Shown here piece by piece: positions 24,484 through 33,827 of a stretch of DNA of 64,000 nucleotides. The stretch's first letter is position 1; each line of letters opens with the position of its first letter. The translations under genes and the position numbers were made by a program. The notes under the pieces were generated by a model. That model saw only the letters and a program-made list of their open reading frames with translations. It was not told the DNA's origin and did not search any database. The stretch is from Aquamicrobium sp. (GTDB lineage: Bacteria; Pseudomonadota; Alphaproteobacteria; Rhizobiales; Rhizobiaceae): contig NZ_JAMLIE010000001.1 in NCBI RefSeq assembly GCF_023954335.1, forward strand, positions 310,001-374,000. The letters run 5' to 3'.

Positions 24484-25704
24484 ATGTCGATCGCGGCCAA
24501 GTTCAGCCGGTTGGGAACGGACAACGCCCCCGGCCAGGAAGTCCGCCAGGGCTCCGCCGATATCCTTACCCTGCTGCGCGGCGAGCCCTTGCCGGGCGTG
24601 CCGGTCGATTTCTCGCATGGCGACGTCGACGCGCATGAGCCGACTCCGGGGTCGTTCGAGGTCTTTTCCGCCGGCGTCGCGCTCGGCGGCAGGCAGGCCT
24701 ACACCGAATATCGCGGCGACGGCGCCATCCGCGAGCTGGTCGGCGAGCGGCTCGCCGCCTTCACCGGCGCGCCGGTCGACGCGCGCGACGGGCTGATCGT
24801 CACGCCGGGCACGCAGGGCGCTCTGTTCCTCGCCGTCGCCGCAACGGTGTCGCGGGGGGACAAGGTCGCGGTCGTGCAGCCGGACTATTTCGCCAACCGC
24901 AAGCTGGTCGAGTTCTTCGAGGGCGAGATGCTGCCGGTCCAGCTGCGTCATGTCGAGGCGCCGGCCGGCCGCTCGGGGCTCGACCTCGACGAACTCGAGG
25001 AGGCCTTCAGGGCCGGGGCGCGGGTGTTCCTGTTCTCCAACCCCAACAACCCGACCGGCGTCGTCTATTCGGCCGACGAGATCGGCCGCATCGCGGCGCT
25101 CGCCGGGCAGTACGGCGCGAAGATCATCGTCGACCAGCTCTATTCGCGCCTGCGCTACGAGGGCGTCTCCTACACCCATCTGCGCGCGCTGGAGGCCGTC
25201 GATCCCGAAACCGTCGTCACGATCATGGGGCCGTCGAAGACGGAATCGCTCAGCGGCTATAGGCTCGGCGTCGCCTTCGGCTCGAAGGAGGTGATCGCCC
25301 GCATGGAGAAGCTGCAGGCGATCGTGTCGCTGCGCGCGGCCGGCTACAGCCAGGCGGTGCTGCGGACCTGGTTCGCCGAGCCGGACGGCTGGATGGACGA
25401 GCGCATCCGCCGGCACCAGGCCATCCGCGACGATCTCCTCGCCGTGCTGCGCGGCATCGACGGCGTGTTCGCGCGCACGCCGGAGGCGGGCAGCTACCTC
25501 TTCCCGCGCCTGCCGGCGCTGGCGATCCCGCATGCCGGCTTCGCCAAGGCGCTGCGGCTTCAGGCGGATGTGGTGGTGACGCCGGGAACCGAGTTCAGCC
25601 CTCATGCCGGCGACAGCGTGCGGCTGAACTTCTCGCAGGACCACAAGGCGGCGGTCGCCGCCGTCGAGCGCCTCGCCCTCCTCGTCGAGCGCTATCGCGC
25701 CTGA
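24484..25704 (+). CDS. PLP-dependent class I/II aminotransferase
   Basis: 406 residues from ATG 24484. Fold type I features: SNPNNPTGVVYS near residue 195, IIVDQLYSRLRY near 220, the PLP lysine in GPSKTESLSGYRLGVAFG and the C-terminal arginine in VRLNFS. It resembles aspartate-type aminotransferases. A possible upstream start at 24436 would include unrelated promoter sequence. It is divergent from the LysR gene, a common regulator-target arrangement. Amino-acid specificity is not readable. Confidence 0.9.
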   Translation: MSIAAKFSRLGTDNAPGQEVRQGSADILTLLRGEPLPGVPVDFSHGDVDAHEPTPGSFEVFSAGVALGGRQAYTEYRGDGAIRELVGERLAAFTGAPVDARDGLIVTPGTQGALFLAVAATVSRGDKVAVVQPDYFANRKLVEFFEGEMLPVQLRHVEAPAGRSGLDLDELEEAFRAGARVFLFSNPNNPTGVVYSADEIGRIAALAGQYGAKIIVDQLYSRLRYEGVSYTHLRALEAVDPETVVTIMGPSKTESLSGYRLGVAFGSKEVIARMEKLQAIVSLRAAGYSQAVLRTWFAEPDGWMDERIRRHQAIRDDLLAVLRGIDGVFARTPEAGSYLFPRLPALAIPHAGFAKALRLQADVVVTPGTEFSPHAGDSVRLNFSQDHKAAVAAVERLALLVERYRA

Positions 25705-25716
25705 CGGGGCGACACG

Positions 25717-26688
25717 CTACAGCTCAGGGTGCATCTCACGGAATAGCCGCGGCGTGACGCCGAAGCGGCGCTCGAAGGCGTCCGTGAGCCGGGCGGGCGG
25801 GGAGAGCCCGACCTGCGCGGCGACCGATTTCAGCGGCAGCCCGCGCGACAGCAGCATGCGCGCGGCGTCGAGCCGGGCGGTCTCGACGAAGCGGGCCGGC
25901 GTCTGGCCGGTCGCCGCCACGAATTTGCGATGGAAGGTGCGTTCGCTCAACCCCGCGCGGGCGGCGAGCGAGGGCACGTCGAGGGCCAGGTCGAGGTTCG
26001 CCTGCATCCAGCCGATCAGCTCGGCGAACGGGCTGGCGCCCTTGACCTGCGCCGTGAGCACCGGGCTGAACTGCGACTGGTAGCCGGGCCGCCTTGCATA
26101 GAGCACCAGCCGCTTCGCCACCTCGCCGGCGATCGCCGCGTCGAGGTCGCGCGCGACCATCGCCAGCGCCATGTCGATGCCGGTCGTCACCCCGGCCGAC
26201 GTCCACAACCTGTCCTCGACCACGTAGAGCGCGTCGGGATCGACCGTGACCTTCGGAAAGGCTTTCGCGAAAGGCTCGCAGGAATCCCAGTGGGTGGCGA
26301 CGCGGCAGCCGTCGAGCAGCCCGAGCGCGGCAAGCACGAAGCCGCCGGAGCAGACCGAGCCGAAGCGTTCGGCCTTTCCGGCAAGGGGCGGCAGGGCAGC
26401 CTTCAGGGCGGGATCTAACACCGCCTGCATGAGCGGCTCGCGCTCCGCGCCCGCCACTAGGACCGTCTGCGCCTCGCCCGGATCGAGCCCGGCGAGCGGC
26501 CTTGTGTCCGGCGCGACGCCGCTGCTGCTTTCGACGACGCCGCCTTCGACCGATGCCAGCACGACCTTGTAGAAGGCCGGCTTGCCGCGCTGGCCAAGGG
26601 CGCGGTTGGCGCCGTTGAACACCGCGGCCGGCCCCGAGACGTCGAGCAGCTCGAAGCCGGGATAGACGATGAAGACGACGGTATGCAT
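25717..26688 (-). CDS. GlxA-family transcriptional regulator (DJ-1/PfpI plus AraC HTH)
   Basis: 323 residues from MHTVVFIVYPGFELLD at ATG 26688; an in-frame ATG at 26715 would add nine residues. The N-terminal DJ-1/PfpI amidotransferase-like domain has Cys in SVCSGGFVLAALGLLDG. The C-terminal AraC-type HTH contains ARAGLSERTFHRKF. Neither start has a clear ribosome site; the shorter one fits the family better. It is divergent from a membrane-anchored DJ-1 protein, its probable target. Confidence 0.9.
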   Translation of the reverse strand: MHTVVFIVYPGFELLDVSGPAAVFNGANRALGQRGKPAFYKVVLASVEGGVVESSSGVAPDTRPLAGLDPGEAQTVLVAGAEREPLMQAVLDPALKAALPPLAGKAERFGSVCSGGFVLAALGLLDGCRVATHWDSCEPFAKAFPKVTVDPDALYVVEDRLWTSAGVTTGIDMALAMVARDLDAAIAGEVAKRLVLYARRPGYQSQFSPVLTAQVKGASPFAELIGWMQANLDLALDVPSLAARAGLSERTFHRKFVAATGQTPARFVETARLDAARMLLSRGLPLKSVAAQVGLSPPARLTDAFERRFGVTPRLFREMHPEL

Positions 26689-26827
26689 TGGCGGAAATTG
26701 CCATATCTTTGTCATTTCTGCCAGATGCGGTGACTGCTAGAGTCCGGCTGCTCGATGGAAGCGCGAAAAGGCCGGACGGCCGAAGGAAGGCGCTTCCGTT
26801 CCTTCTTCCCTTTCCGGGAGACGCGGC

Positions 26828-27976
26828 ATGTCGAAATCCTTCTTCATCTGGGGCGGTGTGGCGCTCTTCGTCCTTTCATTCGCCGGCTTCGGCGGCTGGA
26901 TGCTCAGCCTGCCGGTGGCCACGGCTGCCTCGGCCCCGCCGGTGCCGCGGGAGGAGGCGCAGGCTCTGCTCGCTTCGCTGAGGCCCGTCGAACGCACGCG
27001 GCCGCTGGTCGCCGTCATCGGCATCAACGACGCCACGGAGACCACCGACTATCTCATGCCGACCGGCATCCTGCGGCGCGCCGACGTCGCCGACGTGGCC
27101 CTGCTGGCCACCGGTCCGGGGCCGGTACAGCTCTATCCGGCGCTTGCCGTCGAGCCCGACGCGACCATCGCGGCGTTCGACGCCGAACATCCCGAAGGCG
27201 CCGACTATGTGGTCGTGCCGGCGATGAGCCGCGACGACGATCCCGCCGCGCTCGCGTGGATCAGGAGCCAGGCGGAAAAGGGCGCGACGATCATCGGCAT
27301 CTGCGCCGGGGCGAAGGTCGTCGCCGCGGCCGGCCTGCTCGACGGCCGGCGCGCGACCACGCACTGGTACTATCTCGACGAGATGCTGAAGCGCAGCCCG
27401 ACGATCCGCTATGTCGCCGACCGGCGGATGGTCGCGGAAGAGGGCGTGGTGACGACGACCGGCATCACCGCCTCGATGCCGATGATGCTGACGCTGATCG
27501 AGGCCATCGCCGGCCGGGAAAGGGCGGAGGCAGTGGCGCACGACCTCGGCGTCGAGACGTGGGACGCACGCCACGCCAGCGCCGCCTTCAGGCTGACCCG
27601 TCCGTTCGTGGCGACCGTGCTCGCCAACAGGATGGTCTTCTGGAACCGCGAGACGCTCGGCATCCGGCTCGAGCCGGGCATGGACGAGGTGTCGCTGGCG
27701 CTGGCGGCCGATGCGTGGTCGCGCACCTATCGCTCGGGCGTCGCGACCTTCGCCGCCGTGCCGGGCGTGGTGGAGACCGCGAACGGCGTCCGCGTGGTCC
27801 CCGACCATGCGGGGGCGGACTGGCCGCGCGCCCTGGACGCCTCGACCTTTCCCGGCCGCAAGCCGGCCGAGGCGCTCGACCTGACGCTTGCCGCGATCGC
27901 GGCGCGATACGGCGCGCGCACGACGGACGTGGTCGCGATGCAGCTCGAATATCCGCGACAGGCGGCGGGCCGGTGA
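26828..27976 (+). CDS. Membrane-anchored DJ-1/PfpI protein with a tandem C-terminal half
   Basis: 382 residues. A single N-terminal helix (FFIWGGVALFVLSFAGFGGW) would anchor it in the inner membrane with the rest outside the cytoplasm. The DJ-1/PfpI domain carries the nucleophile-elbow Cys159 in GICAGAK. Residues about 230-382 look like a diverged second DJ-1 half with the elbow cysteine missing. The gene is divergent from a GlxA regulator that has the same domain. Activity (amidase, glyoxalase or binding) is not known. Confidence 0.8.
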   Translation: MSKSFFIWGGVALFVLSFAGFGGWMLSLPVATAASAPPVPREEAQALLASLRPVERTRPLVAVIGINDATETTDYLMPTGILRRADVADVALLATGPGPVQLYPALAVEPDATIAAFDAEHPEGADYVVVPAMSRDDDPAALAWIRSQAEKGATIIGICAGAKVVAAAGLLDGRRATTHWYYLDEMLKRSPTIRYVADRRMVAEEGVVTTTGITASMPMMLTLIEAIAGRERAEAVAHDLGVETWDARHASAAFRLTRPFVATVLANRMVFWNRETLGIRLEPGMDEVSLALAADAWSRTYRSGVATFAAVPGVVETANGVRVVPDHAGADWPRALDASTFPGRKPAEALDLTLAAIAARYGARTTDVVAMQLEYPRQAAGR

Positions 27977-28068
27977 CAGGGCGGGACCCGTGTCCATATT
28001 AATTCCCGTATGCTGCCTTATGCTGCGGGCGGCCATCCCGATGAAACCCGAGCCCCAGGGAGGAATCC

Positions 28069-28512
28069 ATGCCCAACACCATCCGCCTTCACCGCGTCAT
28101 CGCCACGAAGCCCGGGAAGATCTATCGCGCCTTCCTCGAACCGGACGCGGTCGCGAGCTGGCTGCCGCCCTACGGGTTTCTCTGCACCGTCCATGTGCTG
28201 GAGGCCGAGGTCGGCGGCAGGCACCGGATGTCGTTCCGCAACTTCACCACCGGCAACAGCCATGCCTTCGGCGGCACCTATCTGGAGCTCGTTCCGGGCG
28301 AGCGGCTCGTCTACACCGACTCGTTCGACGACCCCAACCTGCCGGGCGAGATGAAGGTGACGGTGGACCTCAAGGCCGTGTCGGTCGGCACGGAGGTCAA
28401 CATCGAGCAGCAGGGCGTGCCGGATATCATCCCGCCCGAGGCGTGCTATCTCGGCTGGCAGGATTCCCTGCGCAAGCTCGCCAAGCTGGTCGAGCCCGAG
28501 ATCGAGGAGTAG
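28069..28512 (+). CDS. SRPBCC-domain protein (AHSA1-type)
   Basis: 147 residues starting MPNTIRLHRVIATKPGKIYRAFLEPDAVASWLPP, the classic Activator-of-Hsp90-like START fold opening, and ending with an amphipathic C-terminal helix (WQDSLRKLAKLVEPEIEE). It has a GGAGG ribosome site. It begins a three-gene unit with a RibD-C reductase and a GST. SRPBCC proteins bind hydrophobic ligands; no function is assigned. Confidence 0.88.
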   Translation: MPNTIRLHRVIATKPGKIYRAFLEPDAVASWLPPYGFLCTVHVLEAEVGGRHRMSFRNFTTGNSHAFGGTYLELVPGERLVYTDSFDDPNLPGEMKVTVDLKAVSVGTEVNIEQQGVPDIIPPEACYLGWQDSLRKLAKLVEPEIEE

Positions 28513-28523
28513 GAGCCCAAGCC

Positions 28524-29177
28524 ATGTCACGCGTCCGCGTCCAGCACTTCACCGTCTCGCTCGACGGTTTCGCCACCGGCGAGGGCCTGAGCTTCGAGCA
28601 GCCTTTCGGCCATGCCGGCGAGCGGCTGCATCAATGGATGATGGCCACCCGCTGGTGGCATGAGCTGACCGGCCAGCCCGGCGGCGCGGGCGGGATCGAC
28701 GATACCTTCGTGCGGCAGTTCGCGCACGGGATCGGCGCCGAGATCATGGGCGCGAGGAAGTTCGGGCCGCCCGGATGGCAGGACGACCCGGACTGGAAGG
28801 GCTGGTGGGGGCCGAACCCGCCGTTCCACACGCCGGTCTTCGTCCTCACCCATCGCCCGCGCGCGCCGCTGGAGATGGAGGGCGGCACGACGTTCCACTT
28901 CATCGACGCCCCGCCCGCCGGGGCGCTGGAAGCCGCCCGGGCGGTGGCGGGCGGTCAGGACATACGCCTCGGCGGCGGCCCGACGATGCTCCGCGAGTTC
29001 CTCGCCGCCGGGCTGGTCGACGACATGCATGTCGTGCTGGTCCCGATCCTGCTCGGCCGCGGCGTGCGCCTGTGGGACGGGCTGGAAGGTCTCGAGAAGG
29101 ACTACGCGATCGAGATGGTGTCCTCCCCGGGGGGCGTCACCCATTTGACGTTCTCCCGCGCCGGAGCGTCCCGATGA
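28524..29177 (+). CDS. Dihydrofolate-reductase-like / RibD C-terminal-domain protein
   Basis: 217 residues from ATG 28524, 11 nt after the previous stop. The pattern SLDGFATGEG near the start, GARKFG near residue 76, and the nucleotide-binding segment VAGGQDIRLGGGPTMLREFL match the RibD-C / YyaP dihydrofolate-reductase-like family. Probably an NADPH-dependent reductase of unknown substrate. Its stop overlaps the GST start (ATGA). Confidence 0.85.
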   Translation: MSRVRVQHFTVSLDGFATGEGLSFEQPFGHAGERLHQWMMATRWWHELTGQPGGAGGIDDTFVRQFAHGIGAEIMGARKFGPPGWQDDPDWKGWWGPNPPFHTPVFVLTHRPRAPLEMEGGTTFHFIDAPPAGALEAARAVAGGQDIRLGGGPTMLREFLAAGLVDDMHVVLVPILLGRGVRLWDGLEGLEKDYAIEMVSSPGGVTHLTFSRAGASR

Positions 29178-29818
29178 TCCCCGTCATCACCGCATTCGAA
29201 CAATCGCCCGACGAGGGCAGGGGGCTGGCGCGCGACATGCCGGTTCGCTGGGCGCTGGAGGAAGCGGGGCAGCCTTATGAGGTCCGCCTCGTTTCCTTCG
29301 CGGCGATGAAGGAGCCGGCGCATCGCGCGCTCCAGCCCTTCGGCCAGATCCCGACCTATGAGGAAGGCGGGCTCGTCCTGTTCGAGTCTGGGGCCATCGT
29401 GCTCCACATCGCCGGCCGCCATGCCGGCCTGCTGCCGGACGACGCCGATGCCCGGGCGCGGGCGGTCGCATGGATGTTCGCCGCGCTCAACACGGTGGAG
29501 CTGCCGATCGTCGAGCTCGAGCAGGCCCTCTATCTGGAGCGCGACAGGCCCTGGTGCGAGGCGCGCCTGCCCCTCCTCGAGGATCGCGTGCGCGTCCGGC
29601 TGGAAGCGCTTTCTGGCCGGCTCGGCGCGGCCGACTGGCTCGACGGCGCGTTCAGCGCCGGCGACCTCCTGATGGTGTCGGCGCTGCGCCGGCTGGCGGG
29701 ATCGGGCATCCTCGGCGGCTATCCGGACCTTTCCGCCTATGTCGCCCGCGGCGAGGCGCGGCCGGCCTTCAAGCGCGCCTTCGCGGCCCAACGCGCGGTG
29801 TGGGCCGGACGGCCGTAG
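29174..29818 (+). CDS. Glutathione S-transferase family protein
   Basis: 214 residues from ATG 29174 overlapping the upstream stop. The N-terminal thioredoxin-like domain has the cis-proline in PFGQIPTYEEGG and the FESGAIVLHIA glutathione-binding segment; the C-terminal helical domain ends in a domain with FSAGDLLMVSALRRLAG. The usual catalytic Ser/Cys position near residue 10 is EQSPDEG, so activity may be weak or shifted. Confidence 0.85.
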   Translation: MIPVITAFEQSPDEGRGLARDMPVRWALEEAGQPYEVRLVSFAAMKEPAHRALQPFGQIPTYEEGGLVLFESGAIVLHIAGRHAGLLPDDADARARAVAWMFAALNTVELPIVELEQALYLERDRPWCEARLPLLEDRVRVRLEALSGRLGAADWLDGAFSAGDLLMVSALRRLAGSGILGGYPDLSAYVARGEARPAFKRAFAAQRAVWAGRP

Positions 29819-29890
29819 CCGCGGCGGCGCTAGACAATTGTTAACCATAACGGCGTACCGATATCTGCACGTTTTGCAGGTATTCGAAGC

Positions 29891-30598
29891 ATGTCGACAA
29901 AGCTGGATCGCCGGAGAATGTTGCTTGGCCTGGCGGGGTTGCCCCTGATTCCGGGATGCAGCCACGTCGCCGACCCCTTCAGCGGCGTCGGCATCGATTA
30001 CATGCCGACCGGCAGCATCGGCGGCATCCGCCCCAAGATCAGCATCGATCCGCAGGTGACGAGCCCGGACGTGATGTATGCGGCCGTCACCGAGGGCCCG
30101 CATGCGCTCCCTGCCGTTCCCTACGAGAAGGTGCCCTCGAAGTTCCGGCGGCAGATCGTTCCCAACACCACCGGCGAGGCGCCCGGAACCATCGTCGTCA
30201 ACACGCGCGAGCACCTTCTCTACTACGTGCAGCCCGGAGGGGACGCGCTGCGCTACGGCGTCGGCATCGGCAAGGCCGGGTTCGAGTGGTCGGGCCGCGC
30301 CGTCATCCAGTACAAGCGCGAATGGCCGACCTGGACGCCGCCCTCCGAGATGATCGCGCGCCGGCCCGATCTGGAGAAGTGGCGCACCGGCCAGCCCGGC
30401 GGCCCCGACAATCCCTTGGGCGCCCGCGCGCTCTATATCTTCAAGGACGGGCAGGACACGCTGTACCGCGTCCACGGCTCGCCGGAATGGTGGTCGATCG
30501 GGCAGTCCATGTCCTCGGGCTGCGTCCGGCTGATCAACCAGGACATCATCGACCTCTACAACCGCGTATCGAGCGGCTCCCCGATCGTCGTCATCTAG
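29891..30598 (+). CDS. L,D-transpeptidase (YkuD) lipoprotein
   Basis: 235 residues. The N-terminus has an RR motif and a likely lipobox ending in cysteine (LPLIPGC), so it may be a Tat-exported lipoprotein. The YkuD catalytic signature is HGSPEWWS...SSGCVRL with the nucleophilic cysteine near residue 213. L,D-transpeptidases make 3-3 cross-links in peptidoglycan or attach outer-membrane proteins to it, a role well developed in Rhizobiales. An AT-rich promoter region lies upstream. Confidence 0.92.
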   Translation: MSTKLDRRRMLLGLAGLPLIPGCSHVADPFSGVGIDYMPTGSIGGIRPKISIDPQVTSPDVMYAAVTEGPHALPAVPYEKVPSKFRRQIVPNTTGEAPGTIVVNTREHLLYYVQPGGDALRYGVGIGKAGFEWSGRAVIQYKREWPTWTPPSEMIARRPDLEKWRTGQPGGPDNPLGARALYIFKDGQDTLYRVHGSPEWWSIGQSMSSGCVRLINQDIIDLYNRVSSGSPIVVI

Positions 30599-30609
30599 CG
30601 CTTGCCGCG

Positions 30610-31119
30610 TCAGGTCCGCGCGAGGGTGACGTCGACCTTGGGGCCGTTCCTGATCGTCTGGTAGACCACGCAATATCGCTCGGTCAGCTTCAGCAGCTGG
30701 TCGAGCTTGTCCTGCGCGGCGTCGGTGTCGACGTCGAAGCGCAGCCGGATCTCGGCGAAGCCGACCGGGGCTTCCTTGTCGACGCCCAGCGTGCCGCGGA
30801 AATCGAGGTCGCCTTCCGCCGACACGCGCGCGCCGCGCAACGGGATTTCGAGCGCGGTCGAGACGGCTTTCAGCGTCACGCCGGCGCAGGCGACCAGGGC
30901 TTCGAGCAACATGTCGCCCGAGCACAGCTCGAGGCCGCTGCCGCCCGTGGCCGGATGCAGGCCGGCGACGGCGAGGGCCCGCCCCGTCTCGACCTTGCAG
31001 GCGACGTTGCCGTCGTCGAGCGAGCCGCGCGCCTTCAGCGTCACCAGCCCGGCCGTCGGGTCGTTGCGGTAGCGTTCCTTGATCGGCGCCTGCATCGCGC
31101 GCAGTTCGGCGGCGTCCAT
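30610..31119 (-). CDS. OsmC-family protein
   Basis: 169 residues with the OsmC fold: an LHPATGGSGLELCSGDMLLEALVACAGVTLKA helix carries one redox cysteine (LVACAGV) and another at GLELCSG. OsmC/Ohr proteins reduce organic hydroperoxides; this one has the two-cysteine spacing less strictly than Ohr, so a YhfA-like role is possible. It follows the ABC ATPase after 45 nt on the same strand and may belong to that transcription unit. Confidence 0.85.
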   Translation of the reverse strand: MDAAELRAMQAPIKERYRNDPTAGLVTLKARGSLDDGNVACKVETGRALAVAGLHPATGGSGLELCSGDMLLEALVACAGVTLKAVSTALEIPLRGARVSAEGDLDFRGTLGVDKEAPVGFAEIRLRFDVDTDAAQDKLDQLLKLTERYCVVYQTIRNGPKVDVTLART

Positions 31120-31164
31120 GTCGAAATCCTCATTTTCGGTTGCTGCAAGGGAAAGGCCGGGCTT

Positions 31165-31923
31165 TCAGGCCGAAGCCGCCGCGAGCGGGGCGCGCTCCAG
31201 CGAGCGGTCGAGCGAGTCGAGGACGAGGTGGCGCACGGCGTCGAATTCCTCCGAACGCCGGTCGCGCGGGCGCGGCAGCGCCGCCGCGATCTCCTCGAAA
31301 AGCCGGCCCGGGCGCGGGCGCATGACGACGATGCGGTCGGCGAGCGCGATGGCCTCGTCGACATCGTGCGTCACCAGCAGGAGGGTGGGTCTGGAATCCG
31401 CCCACAGGGCGAGCAGATGGTCCTGAAGGTCGGCGCGGGTGAAGGCGTCGAGCGCCGAGAACGGCTCGTCGAGCAGCAGCACTTCCGGGCGCGGCACCAG
31501 CGCGCGCGCGATGGCGACGCGCTGCGCCTGGCCGCCGGAAAGCTCGCGGGGCCAGGCGTGCGCCTTGTCGGCGAGGCCGACCCGCGCCAGCGCCGTGGCG
31601 ACGCGCTCGTCCCGCTCCCGCCGCGGCAGGTGCTCGACGCCGAAGGCGACGTTGCCGGCGACGGTGAGCCAGGGCAGGAGGCGCGGCTCCTGGAAGATGA
31701 TGCCGATCTTCTCGTGCGGGGCGGTCACGGTCATGCCGTCGAGCGCGACGCGGCCGCGGCTCGGGGCGTCGAGGCCGGCGATCGCCCGCAGCATCGTCGA
31801 CTTGCCGCAGCCCGAGCCGCCGACGATGGCGACGATCTCTCCGGGCGCGATGGACAGGCTGGCGCCTTCCAGCGCATGGACGCCGTTGGGATAGGTCTTG
31901 CCGACGCGGTCGAGGACGAGCAT
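31165..31923 (-). CDS. ABC transporter ATPase (SsuB/TauB type)
   Basis: 252 residues: Walker A GGSGCGKST, signature LSGGQAQRVAIARAL and Walker B VLLLDEPFSALDAFT. It is the cytoplasmic ATPase for the sulfonate/nitrate/taurine-type importer encoded upstream; its ATG is one base past the permease stop. Substrate range is set by the binding protein at 32850. Confidence 0.92.
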   Translation of the reverse strand: MLVLDRVGKTYPNGVHALEGASLSIAPGEIVAIVGGSGCGKSTMLRAIAGLDAPSRGRVALDGMTVTAPHEKIGIIFQEPRLLPWLTVAGNVAFGVEHLPRRERDERVATALARVGLADKAHAWPRELSGGQAQRVAIARALVPRPEVLLLDEPFSALDAFTRADLQDHLLALWADSRPTLLLVTHDVDEAIALADRIVVMRPRPGRLFEEIAAALPRPRDRRSEEFDAVRHLVLDSLDRSLERAPLAAASA

Positions 31924-31924
31924 G

Positions 31925-32782
31925 TCAGTTCGCCCCCTGCCGGGCGAAGCGGTCTTCCCAGCGCAGGAACGGCCGCGTCGCGGCGACGATCAGCCAGTCG
32001 GTGATCTTGCCGAGGATGGCGAAGGCGACGATGGCGGTGACGATCTGCGCCGGCTTGCCGAGCTGCTGGCCGTCGATCAGCAGGTAGCCGAGCCCCTGCG
32101 AGGCGCCCATGAACTCGGCGGCGACGACGAACATCCAGCCGAGGCCGAGGCCCGAGCGAAGCGCGATCACGTAGGACGGAAGCACCGCCGGCAGCAGGAT
32201 GCGGCGCACCATCTGCGGCCCCGAGAGGCGAAAGACGCGGCCGACCTCGACGATCTTGCGGTCGACCGAGGCCACGGCCCCCATGACGCCGAGATAGACG
32301 GGGAAGAACACGCCGACCGCGATCAGCGTGACCTTCGAGGCCTCGAAGATGCCGAGCCACAGGATGAACAGCGGCACCCAGGCGATGGAGGGTATGGCGC
32401 GCAGGGCCTGAAGGGTGGGGTCGAGCAGGCGGGAGAGGAAGCGCGAATAGCCGGTGACGGCTCCGACCAGCGTTCCGGCCGCGACGCCTGCGCCGAAGCC
32501 GATGGCGACGCGCGTCAGCGTGGCCGCTGCATGGTGCTGCAACGCGCCGCCCTCAGCCAGTTGCAGGAAGGTTTCCCAGATGACGGAGGGCGGCGGCACC
32601 AGCCGCCCGGTGGACCAGCCGAGCCGGACGGCGAGTTCCCAGACGACGGCGGCGAGCACCGGCAGGAGAAGCCCCAGCGCCGGGCCCCCCAGCGCGCCCT
32701 TGAGGCGATCGGGCAGGCCGGCGGACCGCCCGAGCCCGAGCTGTGCCGTCTCGCCGGCTATGCTGCTTTCCACGATGGCCAT
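31925..32782 (-). CDS. ABC transporter permease (SsuC/TauC type)
   Basis: 285 residues from ATG 32782; an earlier in-frame start would add 16 residues of Cys/Gly-rich non-family sequence. Six hydrophobic helices and the EAA-type loop VYLGVMGAVASVDRKIVEVGRVFRLSGPQ are present. Inner-membrane partner of the adjacent ATPase. Confidence 0.9.
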   Translation of the reverse strand: MAIVESSIAGETAQLGLGRSAGLPDRLKGALGGPALGLLLPVLAAVVWELAVRLGWSTGRLVPPPSVIWETFLQLAEGGALQHHAAATLTRVAIGFGAGVAAGTLVGAVTGYSRFLSRLLDPTLQALRAIPSIAWVPLFILWLGIFEASKVTLIAVGVFFPVYLGVMGAVASVDRKIVEVGRVFRLSGPQMVRRILLPAVLPSYVIALRSGLGLGWMFVVAAEFMGASQGLGYLLIDGQQLGKPAQIVTAIVAFAILGKITDWLIVAATRPFLRWEDRFARQGAN

Positions 32783-32849
32783 TGGATGCTCCGCCTCCGC
32801 TGCCGCCCTTCCGCCGGGGCAGCACGTCAATCCAGATCGGCGCGCAGGA

Positions 32850-33827
32850 TCAGTTCGTGATCTGCACGTGCCCCTCGGCGATGAGGTCGTCGAGGACCTG
32901 CCGCACGTCGACGCCGGCGTCGACGATGCCCGCCTTTTGCAGGACGAGGCCCGCCGCGAGGATCGACTCGCGCTGCGCCTCGCCGATCACGCCGTTGCTC
33001 AGGTCGGTGCGCTCGTTGAGCTGCTTGTCGGCGACGGCCTCGGGCAGGCCGGTCGCGGCGATGAAGCTCGCTTTGACCTCGCCGGGATTGTCGAGCGCGT
33101 ATTTGCGCGCGTTCTCGTAGACGACGAGCACCCGCTTCACGACGTCGGGATACTGCTCCAGGAACGCCTCCCTTGTGCTCAGTATGCCGTAGGTGTTGGC
33201 GTCGGCGTCGCGGTGGAACAGGCGCGCGCCGTCGTTCAGCTCGACATTGGCCATCATCGGGTCGAGACCGGCCCAGGCGTCGACATCGCCGCGGACCAGC
33301 GCGGTGGCGCCGTCGGGATGCTGGAGCAGCACCGGCGTGATGTCCTGCTCGCTCAGCCCGACGCCCTGGAGGGCGCGGACGAGGAAGATGTGCGGGTCCG
33401 TGCCGCGGGTGACGGCGACGGTCTTGCCCTTGAGGTCGGCGATGGTCTCGATGCCGCTGTCCTTGCCGGCGACCAGCGCCGTCCACTCGGGCTTGGAGTA
33501 GACGTAGACCGACTTGATGGGATTGCCGTTGATCTTGGCGACGAGGGCGGCCGCGCCCGCGCTCGATCCGAAATCGATCGAGCCGGCGTTGAGGAATTCG
33601 AGCGCCTTGTTCGAGCCGAGCGACTGGACCCACGTCACCGTGATGCCGTCCCTGGCGAACTCCTCCTCGAGCCAACCCTTGTCCTTGAGCAGCATCGAGA
33701 CGGGATTGTAGGTCGCCCAGTCTATGGTGATCGAGGCGGGCTTGTCGGCGGCGAAGGACGCGGCCGGGGCGAGGAGGCCGAGCGACAGGGCAAGGCCGAG
33801 GACAAGACGACGAGACGGAAACTTCAT
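32850..33827 (-). CDS. Aliphatic sulfonate/nitrate-type ABC substrate-binding protein
   Basis: 325 residues from ATG 33827 with a GGAGA site at -12. A Sec signal peptide (LVLGLALSLGLLAPAASFAA) precedes a periplasmic type II binding fold with the KGWLEEEFARDGITVTWVQSLGSN segment typical of SsuA. It is followed by permease, ATPase and OsmC, all on the minus strand. Sulfonates or taurine are the likely substrates; nitrate or thiamine precursors cannot be excluded. The region upstream (to 34110) is AT-rich promoter sequence with the direct repeat AGCTGCAT. Confidence 0.9.
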   Translation of the reverse strand: MKFPSRRLVLGLALSLGLLAPAASFAADKPASITIDWATYNPVSMLLKDKGWLEEEFARDGITVTWVQSLGSNKALEFLNAGSIDFGSSAGAAALVAKINGNPIKSVYVYSKPEWTALVAGKDSGIETIADLKGKTVAVTRGTDPHIFLVRALQGVGLSEQDITPVLLQHPDGATALVRGDVDAWAGLDPMMANVELNDGARLFHRDADANTYGILSTREAFLEQYPDVVKRVLVVYENARKYALDNPGEVKASFIAATGLPEAVADKQLNERTDLSNGVIGEAQRESILAAGLVLQKAGIVDAGVDVRQVLDDLIAEGHVQITN

